Shown: positions 32,894 to 42,500 of the stretch, in pieces
Numbering within the stretch: position 1 is the first letter of the stretch
Layout: each line of letters begins with the position of its first letter
NCBI RefSeq assembly: GCF_003609575.1
Contig: NZ_MBTA01000028.1
Location: forward strand, 163,897 to 227,896
Reading direction: 5' to 3'
Length of the DNA: 64,000 bases
DNA from: Pelobium manganitolerans
GTDB lineage: Bacteria > Bacteroidota > Bacteroidia > Sphingobacteriales > Sphingobacteriaceae
Notes under the pieces: generated by a model
What the model saw: only the letters and a program-made list of their open reading frames with translations
The model's database searches: none
What the model was told of the DNA's origin: nothing
Program-made: the position numbers and the translations under genes

Positions 32894-32926
32894 CAAAATG
32901 AAACGAGTTGTTCAAAAAAGAACCAA
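32894..32926 (-). promoter_or_regulatory. Candidate promoter of the GH10 gene
   Basis: Read on the - strand: TTG (complement of 32924-32926), a 22-base spacer, then TCATTTTG (complement of 32894-32901). This is one mismatch from TAnnTTTG. It sits about 63 bases before the GH10 start codon. Confidence 0.35.
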
Positions 32927-32936
32927 TTTCGAACAA
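32908..32936. promoter_or_regulatory. Inverted repeat in the divergent GH10/GH43 control region
   Basis: TTGTTC at 32908-32913 is the exact reverse complement of GAACAA at 32931-32936, and an inner TTC-A6-GAA palindrome spans 32911-32922. It overlaps the candidate GH10 promoter and could be an operator for the HTCS or another regulator. The assignment to a protein is a guess. Confidence 0.35.
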
Positions 32937-33049
32937 TTGTGCTATCATTCTGAACATCTCCTGCCTATGCCTTGCTATCTATAAGCTAAATTCGCTACAC
33001 TTATAAACCTTAACTCTTTTTAGTAGTGATTACAAACCAAACCTGTAAA

Positions 33050-34774
33050 ATGCGTAAGCAAAGTATCGGAACACCAACTTTGTTTAGCATATCCCTGTTG
33101 CTTCTTATTTTTTTTAGCTGCGCACCTATCTTCGCACAAAAAAAATCTGATCCTGTTTTTAGCAACTTCGTGTATCAAGGGAATGATGCCGTTTACAACG
33201 AGCATCCGCTAAAAGCCGATGAATTTTATAGTCCTATTCTGCAAGGATGTTATCCCGATCCCAGCATCGTCAGAAAAAATAACGATTACTACCTGGTGTG
33301 TTCGTCTTTTGCGATGTTTCCGGGAGTGCCCATCTTCAAATCCAATGATTTAGTGAACTGGAAACAGATTGGGCATGTTTTAGACAGGCCTTCTCAGTTA
33401 AAAGTAGAAAACTCGGGCATCAGCGCCGGGGTTTATGCGCCGGCGATTGCATATAATAAACAAAACGATATGTTTTACATGATAACCACGCAAATTGCGG
33501 GCGGCATGGGAAACATTGTGGTTAAAACAACCGATCCGGAAAAAGGATGGAGCGAGCCCTACAAACTTAACTTTGGCGGAATTGACCCCTCGCTGTTCTT
33601 TGACGATAACGGAAAGGCCTATGTAGTGCACAATGATGCGCCAGATGCCGGAAAAGAGCTGTATAACGGACACAGGGTAATTAAAATTTGGGAATATGAT
33701 GTGCAGAAGGACCAGGTTATAGCAGGCAGCGATAAAATAATTGTGAACGGCGGTGTTGACATCTCAAAAAAGCCGATTTGGATTGAGGCACCACATATTT
33801 ATAAGAGAAATGGCCTGTATTACCTGATGTGTGCCGAGGGCGGAACAGGCGATAACCACAGCGAAGTGATTTTTGTGAGCGAAGATGTTAAAGGACCCTA
33901 CATCCCGGCAAACAATAACCCAATTTTAAGTCAGCGCCATTTGCCGGCTCAACGCAAGAATAAAGTGGATTGGGCAGGCCATGCCGATTTGGTAGAAGGG
34001 CCAGACGGTAAACACTATGGCGTATTTTTAGGAATTAGGCCTAACGAAGAAAACAGGGTAAATATAGGCAGGGAAACGTTTATTTTACCCGTTGATTGGA
34101 GCGGGAAATTCCCCGTGTTTGAAAACGGTTTAATCCCTTTAGAAGTAAAGCTGAAAACGCCTGCCGGTGTAGAGAATAAAACCGGAAAAGACGGTTTTAT
34201 GCCTAACGGCAACTTTACATTTAATGATAATTTTAAAAGTGCGAAATTGGACGACCGTTGGGTGGCCTTGCGCGGTCCTAGAGAAGCCTTTGCTAGGCCT
34301 ACAAAGAATGGCTTGGAGATAAAAGCTTTTGGTACCAATATTAAAGATGCTAAACCCGTTTCTGCATTACTTCATAGGCAGCAACACAATGCTTTTTCGG
34401 CAAAGGTTACGCTAAAGTTTAACCCGCTAACAAGTAAAGATTTTGCTGGAATAACTTGTTTGCAAAGTGAAAGTTTTAACTACATTTTCGGCATTACGAA
34501 AAAGGAGAACAAAACCTATTTGCTGTTGGTGCGCACCGAGAAAGGCATCTCTAAAGTTCTTGAGTCGAAAGAAATTACGGCCGGTAGCCCAATTACGTTG
34601 CAAGTTGCTGCGGATGGCGACAATTATCAATTTAGTTATGCGCAAAACGGAACCAGTTACCAAACCATGGGTGGCATTGTTTCCGGAGACATCTTATCAA
34701 CAAACGTTGCGGGCGGATTTACCGGTGCGCTGGTTGGGCTATATGCCTCATCTGGTAGTGCTATTGATTTTTAA
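33050..34774 (+). CDS. GH43 (subfamily 10-like) with C-terminal sandwich, apparently truncated at the very end
   Basis: The frame is open from a GTG at 33026, but the ATG at 33050 begins the signal peptide (MRKQSIGTPTLFSISLLLLI), giving 574 residues. The propeller has base Asp70 (CYPDPSIV), modulator Asp179 (GIDPS) and acid Glu246 (IEAPH). A concanavalin-like sandwich covers about 375-574. The motif set is like GH43_10 beta-xylosidase/arabinofuranosidases. The protein ends GSAIDF at a TAA (34772-34774), after which FFGACRL stays in frame to a second stop. The paralogue at 27421 ends ADFDFF at the same place, so the TAA seems to replace an Asp or Glu codon and remove the last strand. The gene is divergent from GH10. 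Confidence 0.9.
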   Translation: MRKQSIGTPTLFSISLLLLIFFSCAPIFAQKKSDPVFSNFVYQGNDAVYNEHPLKADEFYSPILQGCYPDPSIVRKNNDYYLVCSSFAMFPGVPIFKSNDLVNWKQIGHVLDRPSQLKVENSGISAGVYAPAIAYNKQNDMFYMITTQIAGGMGNIVVKTTDPEKGWSEPYKLNFGGIDPSLFFDDNGKAYVVHNDAPDAGKELYNGHRVIKIWEYDVQKDQVIAGSDKIIVNGGVDISKKPIWIEAPHIYKRNGLYYLMCAEGGTGDNHSEVIFVSEDVKGPYIPANNNPILSQRHLPAQRKNKVDWAGHADLVEGPDGKHYGVFLGIRPNEENRVNIGRETFILPVDWSGKFPVFENGLIPLEVKLKTPAGVENKTGKDGFMPNGNFTFNDNFKSAKLDDRWVALRGPREAFARPTKNGLEIKAFGTNIKDAKPVSALLHRQQHNAFSAKVTLKFNPLTSKDFAGITCLQSESFNYIFGITKKENKTYLLLVRTEKGISKVLESKEITAGSPITLQVAADGDNYQFSYAQNGTSYQTMGGIVSGDILSTNVAGGFTGALVGLYASSGSAIDF

Positions 34775-34860
34775 TTTTTTGGTGCTTGTCGGCTTTAATA
34801 GGGCCAATGTGTTTGGATGAGGGAAATACATCACAATTGGTACTTAATGCTTATAAATCA

Positions 34861-34892
34861 TTGTTTAAGTTTTAAAGTTCTGTTTACCTTTA
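34861..34892 (+). promoter_or_regulatory. Candidate promoter of the HTCS gene
   Basis: TTG at 34861-34863, a 21-base spacer and TACCTTTA at 34885-34892 match TTG-N17-23-TAnnTTTG with one mismatch. The start codon is 28 bases downstream, a normal distance for a constitutively expressed regulator. Confidence 0.45.
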
Positions 34893-34920
34893 GGGCAAAC
34901 GCGTAAAGCTTTTTTCAGGG

Positions 34921-37900
34921 ATGCTATTTAAAAAAACGAGGATACTTCTTATATTCTTTTTGCTGTGCACAAGCGCTTTGGGCACAAATGCGCAAGATCA
35001 GAAACTGCATTTCGTAAACCTAAGTACACGTGATGGTTTGTCTTCTAACACCGTAACCGGGATATTAAAGGACAGCTATGGTTACATGTGGTTTGCTACC
35101 GATGATGGCTTAAACCGTTACGACGGCCAAGTTTTTACTACCTATAGGCACAATAGCAAGGATGTTCAAAGTATCATGTCTAATGATGTCATTTCTATTT
35201 ACGAAGATAAAAGAGGGCTTATTTGGGTGGTTACCGGGTTGGGGCTAGTTTCTTACGATAGAGCCACAAATTCTTTTATAGCTTACCCCTCTAGCGCCAA
35301 AAGCGGAATTACGTCGGTAGCAAGCGACAGCAAGGGCTTAATTTGGGTGGCCGCCTACGATGGTCTCTCCACTTTAAATCCTCAAACTAAACAACTTGTA
35401 CCCTTAAAAATTTCGGATGAATTAAGCAGGCGAATTCTGACAAAGCCCCTCGGTGGCCTCTTTATCGACTCTAGGAATAGGATATGGCTGTTCTCTTCCA
35501 CGGGTTTATATGAGTATAAGCCCAGCATCGGAAAAATTGTTACTGTTTTACCCTTACATCAAAAAAACGCTGGTTCAGAAGTTTTAGTTTCGGCAGTTTT
35601 CGAGGATCAAAAAGGTATCTTATGGATTGGCACCAACCAAGGTCTGTTTGCGATGGATGCAAATGGAGAAATAGTCTATCGGTTTAACGCCGGGAGTTCC
35701 AACAAAAATTTAAGCAGCAATTTAATTTACACCATAGCAGGTGATAAAAACGGCGATTTGTGGGTAGGTACAGAAGAAGGTTTAGATATTATTAATGCTG
35801 CCACAAAAGAAGTTACACAAATCAAAAGAACCAATAGAAACGCTTACGGCCTAAAGGGCAAAGCGGTTAAACAAATATTTATCGACAAGGAGGGGCTTTA
35901 TTGGGTGGCTACATTCCGTAGCGGTGTAAATAAATATGATAGAAACCTAGCTTTCTTTAATTGGATCCAAAGCGATGAAAATGATCCTTTTGGATTAAGT
36001 ACCCCGGTAGTAACCTCATTTGTGCAAAAAAATAAAGACCAAGTTTATATCGGGACAGATGGTGGAGGCTTAAGTTTATTTGATGTAAAAGCAGGCACTT
36101 TCCGTTCCGTAAAAATCAGGAGCGAAGCCGAAAAAAATAAGCTGTCGATATTGGCAATGGAAAGGGTAGGCGGTGAAATTTGGATTGGAACCTATCTGTA
36201 TGGCATCTATATTCTGAATCCGGACAACAATACCGTAAAACAGTTAAAAAAAGGATCAAATGATGGCGATTTAAGTGATAATAATATTTTTTGCCTCAAA
36301 GCAGACAGCCGGGGTAATGTATGGATTGGCACCAACGGGCAGGGTATTGACTGTTACAATTTAAACACAAAAAAAGTAACAACCTATAACAGAAATCTCC
36401 CGGGGAAACAGTTTGTAGATATCAACGGTTTTGTACGTACCATAGCCGAAGATAGCAATGGAAATATTTGGGTGGGTACAAACGGCTCGGGGGTGGTGGT
36501 GTATAACCATGTAAAAGGAGTTTTTGAGAAGCCAGACCTATCTAGCCGAAACTTTAAGAACGACAACGTTACCAATATTTTTTGCGCGCAAAACGGCGTT
36601 ATTTATATAGGCACCTTGGGCAATGGTTTGTTAGTTTTTAATCCCGAGAACAATACCCTAGCCAATTATAACGAACAGCAGGGCTTTGCAAACGGGGTGA
36701 TTTATAAGATTTTACAAGATAAATTGGGCAAAATATGGTGCACCACCAATAAAGGGATCAGTAGTTTTGACCCCGAGACAAAAAAAATCAAAAACTACTA
36801 CTATGACAATGGCATTCAGCGTAGCCCCTTTGTTATGGGTGCGGGATTAAAAACAGAAAAGGGAACAATTTTTTTCGGCGGAACAGACGGTATAAATTTT
36901 TTTAATCCAGAGCTATTATATGTAAACAAAAACGTGCCCTCCGTAGTTTTTACTGATTTAAAAATAGGAGGCCAAACCGTAGAACCGTCTAAAGATGGGC
37001 CTATACATCAGGATATTTCCATAGCAAAAGATATTTATCTAGATTACAAGCAAAATTTCTCTTTAAGTTTTGTAGCCTTAAATTACACGTCTCCGCAAGA
37101 AAACCGGTATTTATATAAGCTAGAAAAATTTGATAAAGAATGGGTTGCAGGTGGCAACATCGGAAACGCGGTTTACACCAATTTAGACCCCGGAGATTAC
37201 GTTTTAAAAGTAAAATCAATTAGCGATTCGGGCGCCTGGGCCTCCAAAGAAATCAAGATAAACATCCACGTATCTCCACCATTTTGGCTAAGCTATTATG
37301 CCTATTTTATTTACTTGCTGTTTATCCTGGGCATTTTATACGTCATCCGTTATTTCGGCATCCAAAAACTGAAAACCAAATTCGCAATTGAACAAGAACG
37401 CCTCAATGCACAGCGGTTAATTGCCGAAGAAAGGCGGGAGGCAGAACGTAAACACGAGTTTGATCAGATAAAGATTAAATTTTTGACCAATATAAGCCAT
37501 GAGTTCCGCACACCAATTTCATTAATTATTGGGCCTATAGAGCGCTTGTTGCAGATAGAGACCGTATCAGACAAGCATAATCAGCTTAAAATGGTACGCA
37601 GAAATGCGCGCCGTTTACTCAATTTGGTAAATCAGCTCCTAGATTTCCGGAATATTAAACTAAAAGAGCAGAAGCTGAATTTAACTAAGGCAGATTTTGT
37701 AGCTTTTATGAAAGACGTGGCCGATTCTTTTAGCGATTTGGCGGATAGAAGGCACGTGACTTTCCAGTTCAAATCCGAACTCAAAAATTATTTCGCCCAA
37801 TTTGATCAAGAAAAACTGGAGCGCGTTTTTTTCAATATTTTATCAAATGCCTTCAAGTTTACGGCAGCAAATGGGTCGGTTCTGCTCGAGATACGCGCAT

Positions 37901-39009
37901 CCCATAATCTTTCTGGTGTAATTGTTACCGTAGCCGATGACGGTGTGGGTATGGATGAGGCTACCATAGATAAAGTATTCGACAGGTTTTTTACCGATGA
38001 TACACATGCCTCTGTACTCAACCAAGGAACCGGCATAGGCCTCTCCATCGCCAAAGAATTTGTACAGCTACACCAAGGAAATATTGAAGTATCAAGTATC
38101 CCGGGCAAGGGTACCGAGTTTAGTGTTTTACTGCCTTTTGAGCAACTGAGTACCACTACGGAAGAAATCGAAAACGCCAATTTTAGTCCCGAGTTTGCCG
38201 CGCAGGAAAACGATTTGCCGAAAACCGCAGACGAAAACAAGCCTCTAATTGTGGTTGTAGAAGATAATGCAGATTTCAGAGACTATTTATCGTTCAACCT
38301 ACGCAACAATTATAATGTGGTAACCGCCGTTGACGGTGAAGACGGGTGGAAAAAAATTCTTTCATCGCATCCTGCTTTAGTCATCAGCGATATAAATATG
38401 CCTCACCTTACGGGAACACAGCTTTGCGAGAAAATCAAAACGGATAAAAGAACCCAACATATACCTACGCTTTTATTAACCGCCTTAAATGAAGAGGAAG
38501 ACCACTTAGAAGGGCTTAACAAAGGTGCCGATGATTACATGTCTAAACCATTTAACCTGGAGATTTTAAATGCGAAGATCCGGAACCTGCTGCTTTTGAA
38601 TCAACGGCTGAAGCTAACCTACAGTAAGCGCATAAATGTTGATGCACCTCAGATGGCATTTGAGTCGGAAAATGAAAAGCTACTGAATAAGGTTTTGCTG
38701 TATATAGAAAGCAACCTAACCAACTCTCGGCTTTCTGTAGAAGATCTTAGCAAACATGTAGGTATGAGCCGTGGCTCTTTATATTCCAAAATACTGGAGC
38801 TAACAGGCGAAAGTCCGGTAAACTACATCAGGTCCATAAAATTGGCCAAAGCAGCTGTGATGTTAGAAAAAAGCGAACTTAACGTTTCGCAAATCAGTTA
38901 CGAGGTGGGTTTTGCGGCACCTAATTACTTTGCCAGGGCCTTTAAACTGAAATACAATATGCTCCCCTCAGAGTATGCTGCTGCGCACAGAAATCAGGCG
39001 CAAGCCTAA
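34921..39009 (+). CDS. Hybrid two-component system regulator (HTCS) of the xylan locus
   Basis: This 1362-residue one-protein signal system spans the inner membrane. Signal peptide (1-26), two seven-bladed propellers of Reg_prop repeats (about 28-690, with repeated IWVGTNGxG motifs) and a Y_Y_Y domain (about 700-785) form the periplasmic sensor. One membrane helix lies at about 790-812. The cytoplasmic part has HisKA with His860 in NISHEFRTP, an HATPase domain with DDGVGMD and GTGIGLSIAK, a receiver with Asp1157 in SDINMP, and an AraC-type HTH (about 1255-1355). All catalytic residues are present. Such proteins bind a specific oligosaccharide in the periplasm and activate nearby SusC promoters; XynR of Prevotella bryantii is the xylan example. 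The position just before xusA supports xylan sensing. Confidence 0.96.
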   Translation: MLFKKTRILLIFFLLCTSALGTNAQDQKLHFVNLSTRDGLSSNTVTGILKDSYGYMWFATDDGLNRYDGQVFTTYRHNSKDVQSIMSNDVISIYEDKRGLIWVVTGLGLVSYDRATNSFIAYPSSAKSGITSVASDSKGLIWVAAYDGLSTLNPQTKQLVPLKISDELSRRILTKPLGGLFIDSRNRIWLFSSTGLYEYKPSIGKIVTVLPLHQKNAGSEVLVSAVFEDQKGILWIGTNQGLFAMDANGEIVYRFNAGSSNKNLSSNLIYTIAGDKNGDLWVGTEEGLDIINAATKEVTQIKRTNRNAYGLKGKAVKQIFIDKEGLYWVATFRSGVNKYDRNLAFFNWIQSDENDPFGLSTPVVTSFVQKNKDQVYIGTDGGGLSLFDVKAGTFRSVKIRSEAEKNKLSILAMERVGGEIWIGTYLYGIYILNPDNNTVKQLKKGSNDGDLSDNNIFCLKADSRGNVWIGTNGQGIDCYNLNTKKVTTYNRNLPGKQFVDINGFVRTIAEDSNGNIWVGTNGSGVVVYNHVKGVFEKPDLSSRNFKNDNVTNIFCAQNGVIYIGTLGNGLLVFNPENNTLANYNEQQGFANGVIYKILQDKLGKIWCTTNKGISSFDPETKKIKNYYYDNGIQRSPFVMGAGLKTEKGTIFFGGTDGINFFNPELLYVNKNVPSVVFTDLKIGGQTVEPSKDGPIHQDISIAKDIYLDYKQNFSLSFVALNYTSPQENRYLYKLEKFDKEWVAGGNIGNAVYTNLDPGDYVLKVKSISDSGAWASKEIKINIHVSPPFWLSYYAYFIYLLFILGILYVIRYFGIQKLKTKFAIEQERLNAQRLIAEERREAERKHEFDQIKIKFLTNISHEFRTPISLIIGPIERLLQIETVSDKHNQLKMVRRNARRLLNLVNQLLDFRNIKLKEQKLNLTKADFVAFMKDVADSFSDLADRRHVTFQFKSELKNYFAQFDQEKLERVFFNILSNAFKFTAANGSVLLEIRASHNLSGVIVTVADDGVGMDEATIDKVFDRFFTDDTHASVLNQGTGIGLSIAKEFVQLHQGNIEVSSIPGKGTEFSVLLPFEQLSTTTEEIENANFSPEFAAQENDLPKTADENKPLIVVVEDNADFRDYLSFNLRNNYNVVTAVDGEDGWKKILSSHPALVISDINMPHLTGTQLCEKIKTDKRTQHIPTLLLTALNEEEDHLEGLNKGADDYMSKPFNLEILNAKIRNLLLLNQRLKLTYSKRINVDAPQMAFESENEKLLNKVLLYIESNLTNSRLSVEDLSKHVGMSRGSLYSKILELTGESPVNYIRSIKLAKAAVMLEKSELNVSQISYEVGFAAPNYFARAFKLKYNMLPSEYAAAHRNQAQA

Positions 39010-39081
39010 CTTATCGGAGTTTTTGCAATCCATTGCGCCATTACCGATTGGGGTTTTATTGTAGTATAGGCAATCGGATGT

Positions 39082-39110
39082 CTTTTTTAAAAATAGCTTT
39101 GTTAAAAAAG
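39082..39110 (+). terminator. AT-rich hairpin after the HTCS gene
   Basis: CTTTTTTAA (39082-39090) and TTAAAAAAG (39102-39110) form a perfect 9-bp stem with an 11-base loop, 73 bases after the HTCS stop. The stem is weak (one G-C pair) and no U-run follows, so it is a doubtful terminator. A second hairpin, ATAGCT/AGCTAT, lies at 39149-39165. Confidence 0.3.
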
Positions 39111-39236
39111 CGTCCTGCTATAAAAAATGTTGAATTTTTTGGACTAAAATAGCTTTTCTAGCTATGTTCAGGGCACTTTTAAACAATCAGCGCACATATT
39201 TAAACATCAGTGCTATCGGCCAAAACCCTTAGCGCT

Positions 39237-39244
39237 TACATTTG
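39237..39244 (+). promoter_or_regulatory. xusA promoter -7 element
   Basis: TACATTTG is an exact TAnnTTTG match. No TTG stands 17-23 bases upstream, which suits a promoter that needs an activator such as the adjacent HTCS. Transcription would start near 39250, leaving a leader of about 270 bases before the SusC start at 39519. A GGGCA/TGCCC hairpin lies in that leader (39332-39347). Confidence 0.5.
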
Positions 39245-39383
39245 GTTAACAATGTTCGTGATTTTCCAAGCATCACGGCATAGTTATAACCAAAACCAAA
39301 TTAAATGAGATGACCAGTTAAAAAAAGCCTTGGGCAACATAGTGCCCGCAAACCAATTTATCAAACTATAAAACCCAATTAAT

Positions 39384-39512
39384 ATGAAGAAAAAAAAGTA
39401 TGCTCATTTGTGTAGGCACAAACTTTTAGATAGGATTTATCACTCAGATCTAGATCCTCTTTTAAATTCCAAAAAACAAACCAAGTATATAATTGACATG
39501 AACATTTTATAG
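39384..39512 (+). CDS. Short leader ORF (42 codons) before xusA
   Basis: The ATG at 39384 opens a frame of 42 codons, ending at TAG 39510-39512, seven bases before the SusC start. The peptide starts MKKKKYAHLCRHKLLDRIY and is basic, with no signal peptide; the segment CRHKLLDRIYHSDLDPLLN looks like real protein rather than random translation. It could be a translated leader coupling to xusA or a regulatory peptide. Coding status is unproven, since it could also be chance in an AT-rich leader. Confidence 0.4.
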   Translation: MKKKKYAHLCRHKLLDRIYHSDLDPLLNSKKQTKYIIDMNIL

Positions 39513-39518
39513 GTATTT

Positions 39519-42500
39519 ATGATGAAAAAAAACATTACGTTATGTTTATTTGGGTTGCCACGGTCACTTCATTGGAGGAACTGTTTGGCGATCGCCATAT
39601 TCTTTATAGCGCTCAGTCCAGTTTTTGTGAAGTCGGCGTATGCGCAACAAAGCAAAACGGTGAGCGGAACCGTGTATGATGAGAAACGCATCCCCTTGAT
39701 GGGAGTCAACATTACTATTAAGGGACAAAGTGGGGGCACGCAAACCGGTGTTGACGGTAAGTTTAGCATACAAGTGCCTTCTAACAGCGCAACCTTAGTA
39801 TTTTATTTTGTTGGTATGGTGCGGCAAGAAATAGATGTTACCGGTAAAACCAATTTATCCGTTGTGCTTAAAGACGACGTAGGCCAATTAAATGAAGTTG
39901 TAGTTGTTGGATACGGTACACAAAAAAGAGAGAGTGTGGTGGCGGCTATAGCACAAACTTCGGGCAAAGTCTTGGAACGTGCGGGTGGTGTGTCTAGTAT
40001 TGGAGCAGCGTTAACGGGTAACGTTCCTGGCGTGGTAACTACCGCCAGTACAGGTATGCCAGGAGAGGAGGATCCGCAAATTTTTATTCGTGGCCGTAGT
40101 ACCTGGAATAACACAGCACCATTAATATTAGTAGATGGAGTTGAACGACCGATGACCAGCGTAGATATCGGGTCTGTGGAGTCTATTTCTATTTTAAAAG
40201 ACGCCTCTGCAACAGCAGTATTCGGTGTGCGAGGTGCAAACGGGGTAATCTTAATTACAACTAAACGCGGTAAAGAAGGTCAGGCTTCTATTCGAGCTAC
40301 TGTTAACAATGCTTTTAAAGTGCCGTCTAGATTACCAGGCAAAATGGATTCTTACGATGCCTTGCGAGTTAAAAATCAGGTAATTGAATATGAGCTTGCG
40401 CTTAGACCAGAAAGTTGGGCTGATTACCTTCCGCAAGCTATCATCGATAAATATCGTTTTCCGGCAGACTTAGCGGAATCTGAAAGATATCCTAACGTGG
40501 ATTGGGATAGTTATTTGTTTAAAGACTATGCAACCTCACAAAATGCCAATCTTAATATTTCTGGAGGTACAGAGAAAGTAAAATACTTTGCAAGTGCAGA
40601 TTACTTGAACGAAGGAGATTTGTTTAGAACCTTTGAAAATGGCCGTGGATACCAACCAGGTTATGGGTTCAACCGCTTAAATATGAGAAGTAATCTTGAT
40701 TTTAAGCTGTCTAAAACTACTTCACTTGCTGCAAATGTTTCTGGGTCAAGAGGTGTTAAAAAGATGCCTTGGGGCGCAAATAGTGGTGATTATAACTATT
40801 GGATTTCTGCATATTCTACTGCTCCGGATGTTTTTATTCCGAAGTATTCTGACGGAACATGGGGTTATTTTGCACCTAACGTTCAAAAAGGTTTAAATTC
40901 TGCATCAAACCTTGCGTTTAGCGGGATAGATTATACCACTACAAACCGTATCACTACGGACTTTGCTTTAGATCAGGATTTGAAAGTTTTACTTAACGGA
41001 TTAAAGTTTAAGGGGACAATTGCACTTGATAATACTTTTGTAGAAGGCGGCCGTGGGATAAATGATTTGTATAACGGTTTTCAAGCTAAATGGATAGATC
41101 CAGAGACAGGAGCTACTACCTACCGGGAAGCTTATGACGGTACAAACCGTTTTGACTATCAAAATAGTATCAACTGGGCTACTGCCAGCGGTTCTGTACA
41201 GAATTGGTCAACCTATCGCCGTCTGTTTTACCAAGCGCAGTTAAATTACACCAAAACTATTGCAGAAAAACACAACTTTACAGTAATGGGCCTGTTTAAC
41301 CGTAACCAATTTGCTACAGGAAGCCAAATTCCAAATAATCGTGAAGACTGGGTTTTTAGAACCACTTATAATTTCAACCATAAATATATGGTAGAGTATA
41401 ACGGCTCTTATAACGGTTCCGCTAAGTTTGCTCCGGAGAATCGATTTGCTTTCTTTTCTTCTGGAGGTATCGGTTGGATGTTATCCGAAGAGAAATTTAT
41501 GAAGTCTCTAACCTTCCTAGAGATGTTAAAAATAAGAGCATCTTACGGTGAAATTGGCGACGATAGTGGGGGCGGACGCTGGCTTTATTTAACACAGTGG
41601 GCTTACGGTGGCCAGTCTAAAATGGGCGTTACAGGCGTAGATTCTGAATTGAGCCCTTATACTTGGTATAAAGAGAATACTTTAGGTAACCCTGACATTA
41701 AGTGGGAAAAAGTAAAGAAGGCTAATTTAGGTGTTGATTTTAGTTTCTTCCGAGGCGTCTTGTCTGGTAAAATTGATTTCTTTAAAGATCAGCGAAGAGA
41801 TATTTTATTGACAGGTGACAGGCGAGCTATCCCATCTTATTTTGGAGCGCAAGCACCAACTGCTAACATAGGTAGTGTAGAAAATAAAGGTTACGAGTTA
41901 GAATTAGCTTTTGATAAAAACGTAACTAGCAACGCCAGGCTATGGGGAAATATCAATTACACCAATTCAAAAGATAAAGTGCTTAACGCAGATGATCCAA
42001 CCTTGCTTCCGGAATACCAGAAACGAGCAGGCAAGCAAATCGGTCAAACTTACTCTTATGTAAGCGCTGGTTTCTACAATACCTGGGATCAGTTGTATGC
42101 TAGTACAGTTACTGATAATGGTGATTTACAGAAGTTGCCTGGTAATTATAATCTACTTGATTATAATGCCGATGGTATCATCGATTCAAAAGATAATATC
42201 CCGTTTGCATTTCCTTCGGTGCCTCAACATACATTTAACGCTACAGTTGGGATCGATTGGAAAGGATTTACAGCGTTTGTACAAGTATATGGGGTAAATA
42301 ATGTTACTAGACAAGTGGTATTCAACAGCTTGTCTGGCCAAAACCATTTGGTTTACGATCAAGGTTCTTTCTGGTCTAAAGACAACACTAACCCAGATAC
42401 CCCTTTGCCTCGTTGGCTTTCTACACCTAGTAGCTATAATGATGCAAACAGATCTATGTATGACGGATCTTATATTCGTTTAAAGAACGCCGAGATAGCC

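Larger units (their letters stand above)
39010..39518. other. 509-base control and leader region of the xus operon
   Basis: It holds the AT-rich hairpins after the HTCS gene, the -7 element at 39237-39244, the leader hairpin at 39332-39347 and the 42-codon ORF at 39384-39512, all listed or described separately. I see no other gene. HTCS target sites probably lie between 39110 and 39230, but no clear direct repeat stands out there. Confidence 0.6.

Noticed and set aside
34467..34820. Alternative + frame of 117 codons at the end of the divergent GH43 gene
   Set aside because: It could suggest a frameshift, but its residues do not match the sandwich domain, whereas frame 1 continues sensibly across the TAA, so a nonsense change is the better reading.
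37806..38240. 144-codon open frame on the - strand inside the HTCS gene
   Set aside because: It lies fully antisense to the HATPase/linker region of a clear gene, has no recognisable motif and reads like codon-pattern noise.
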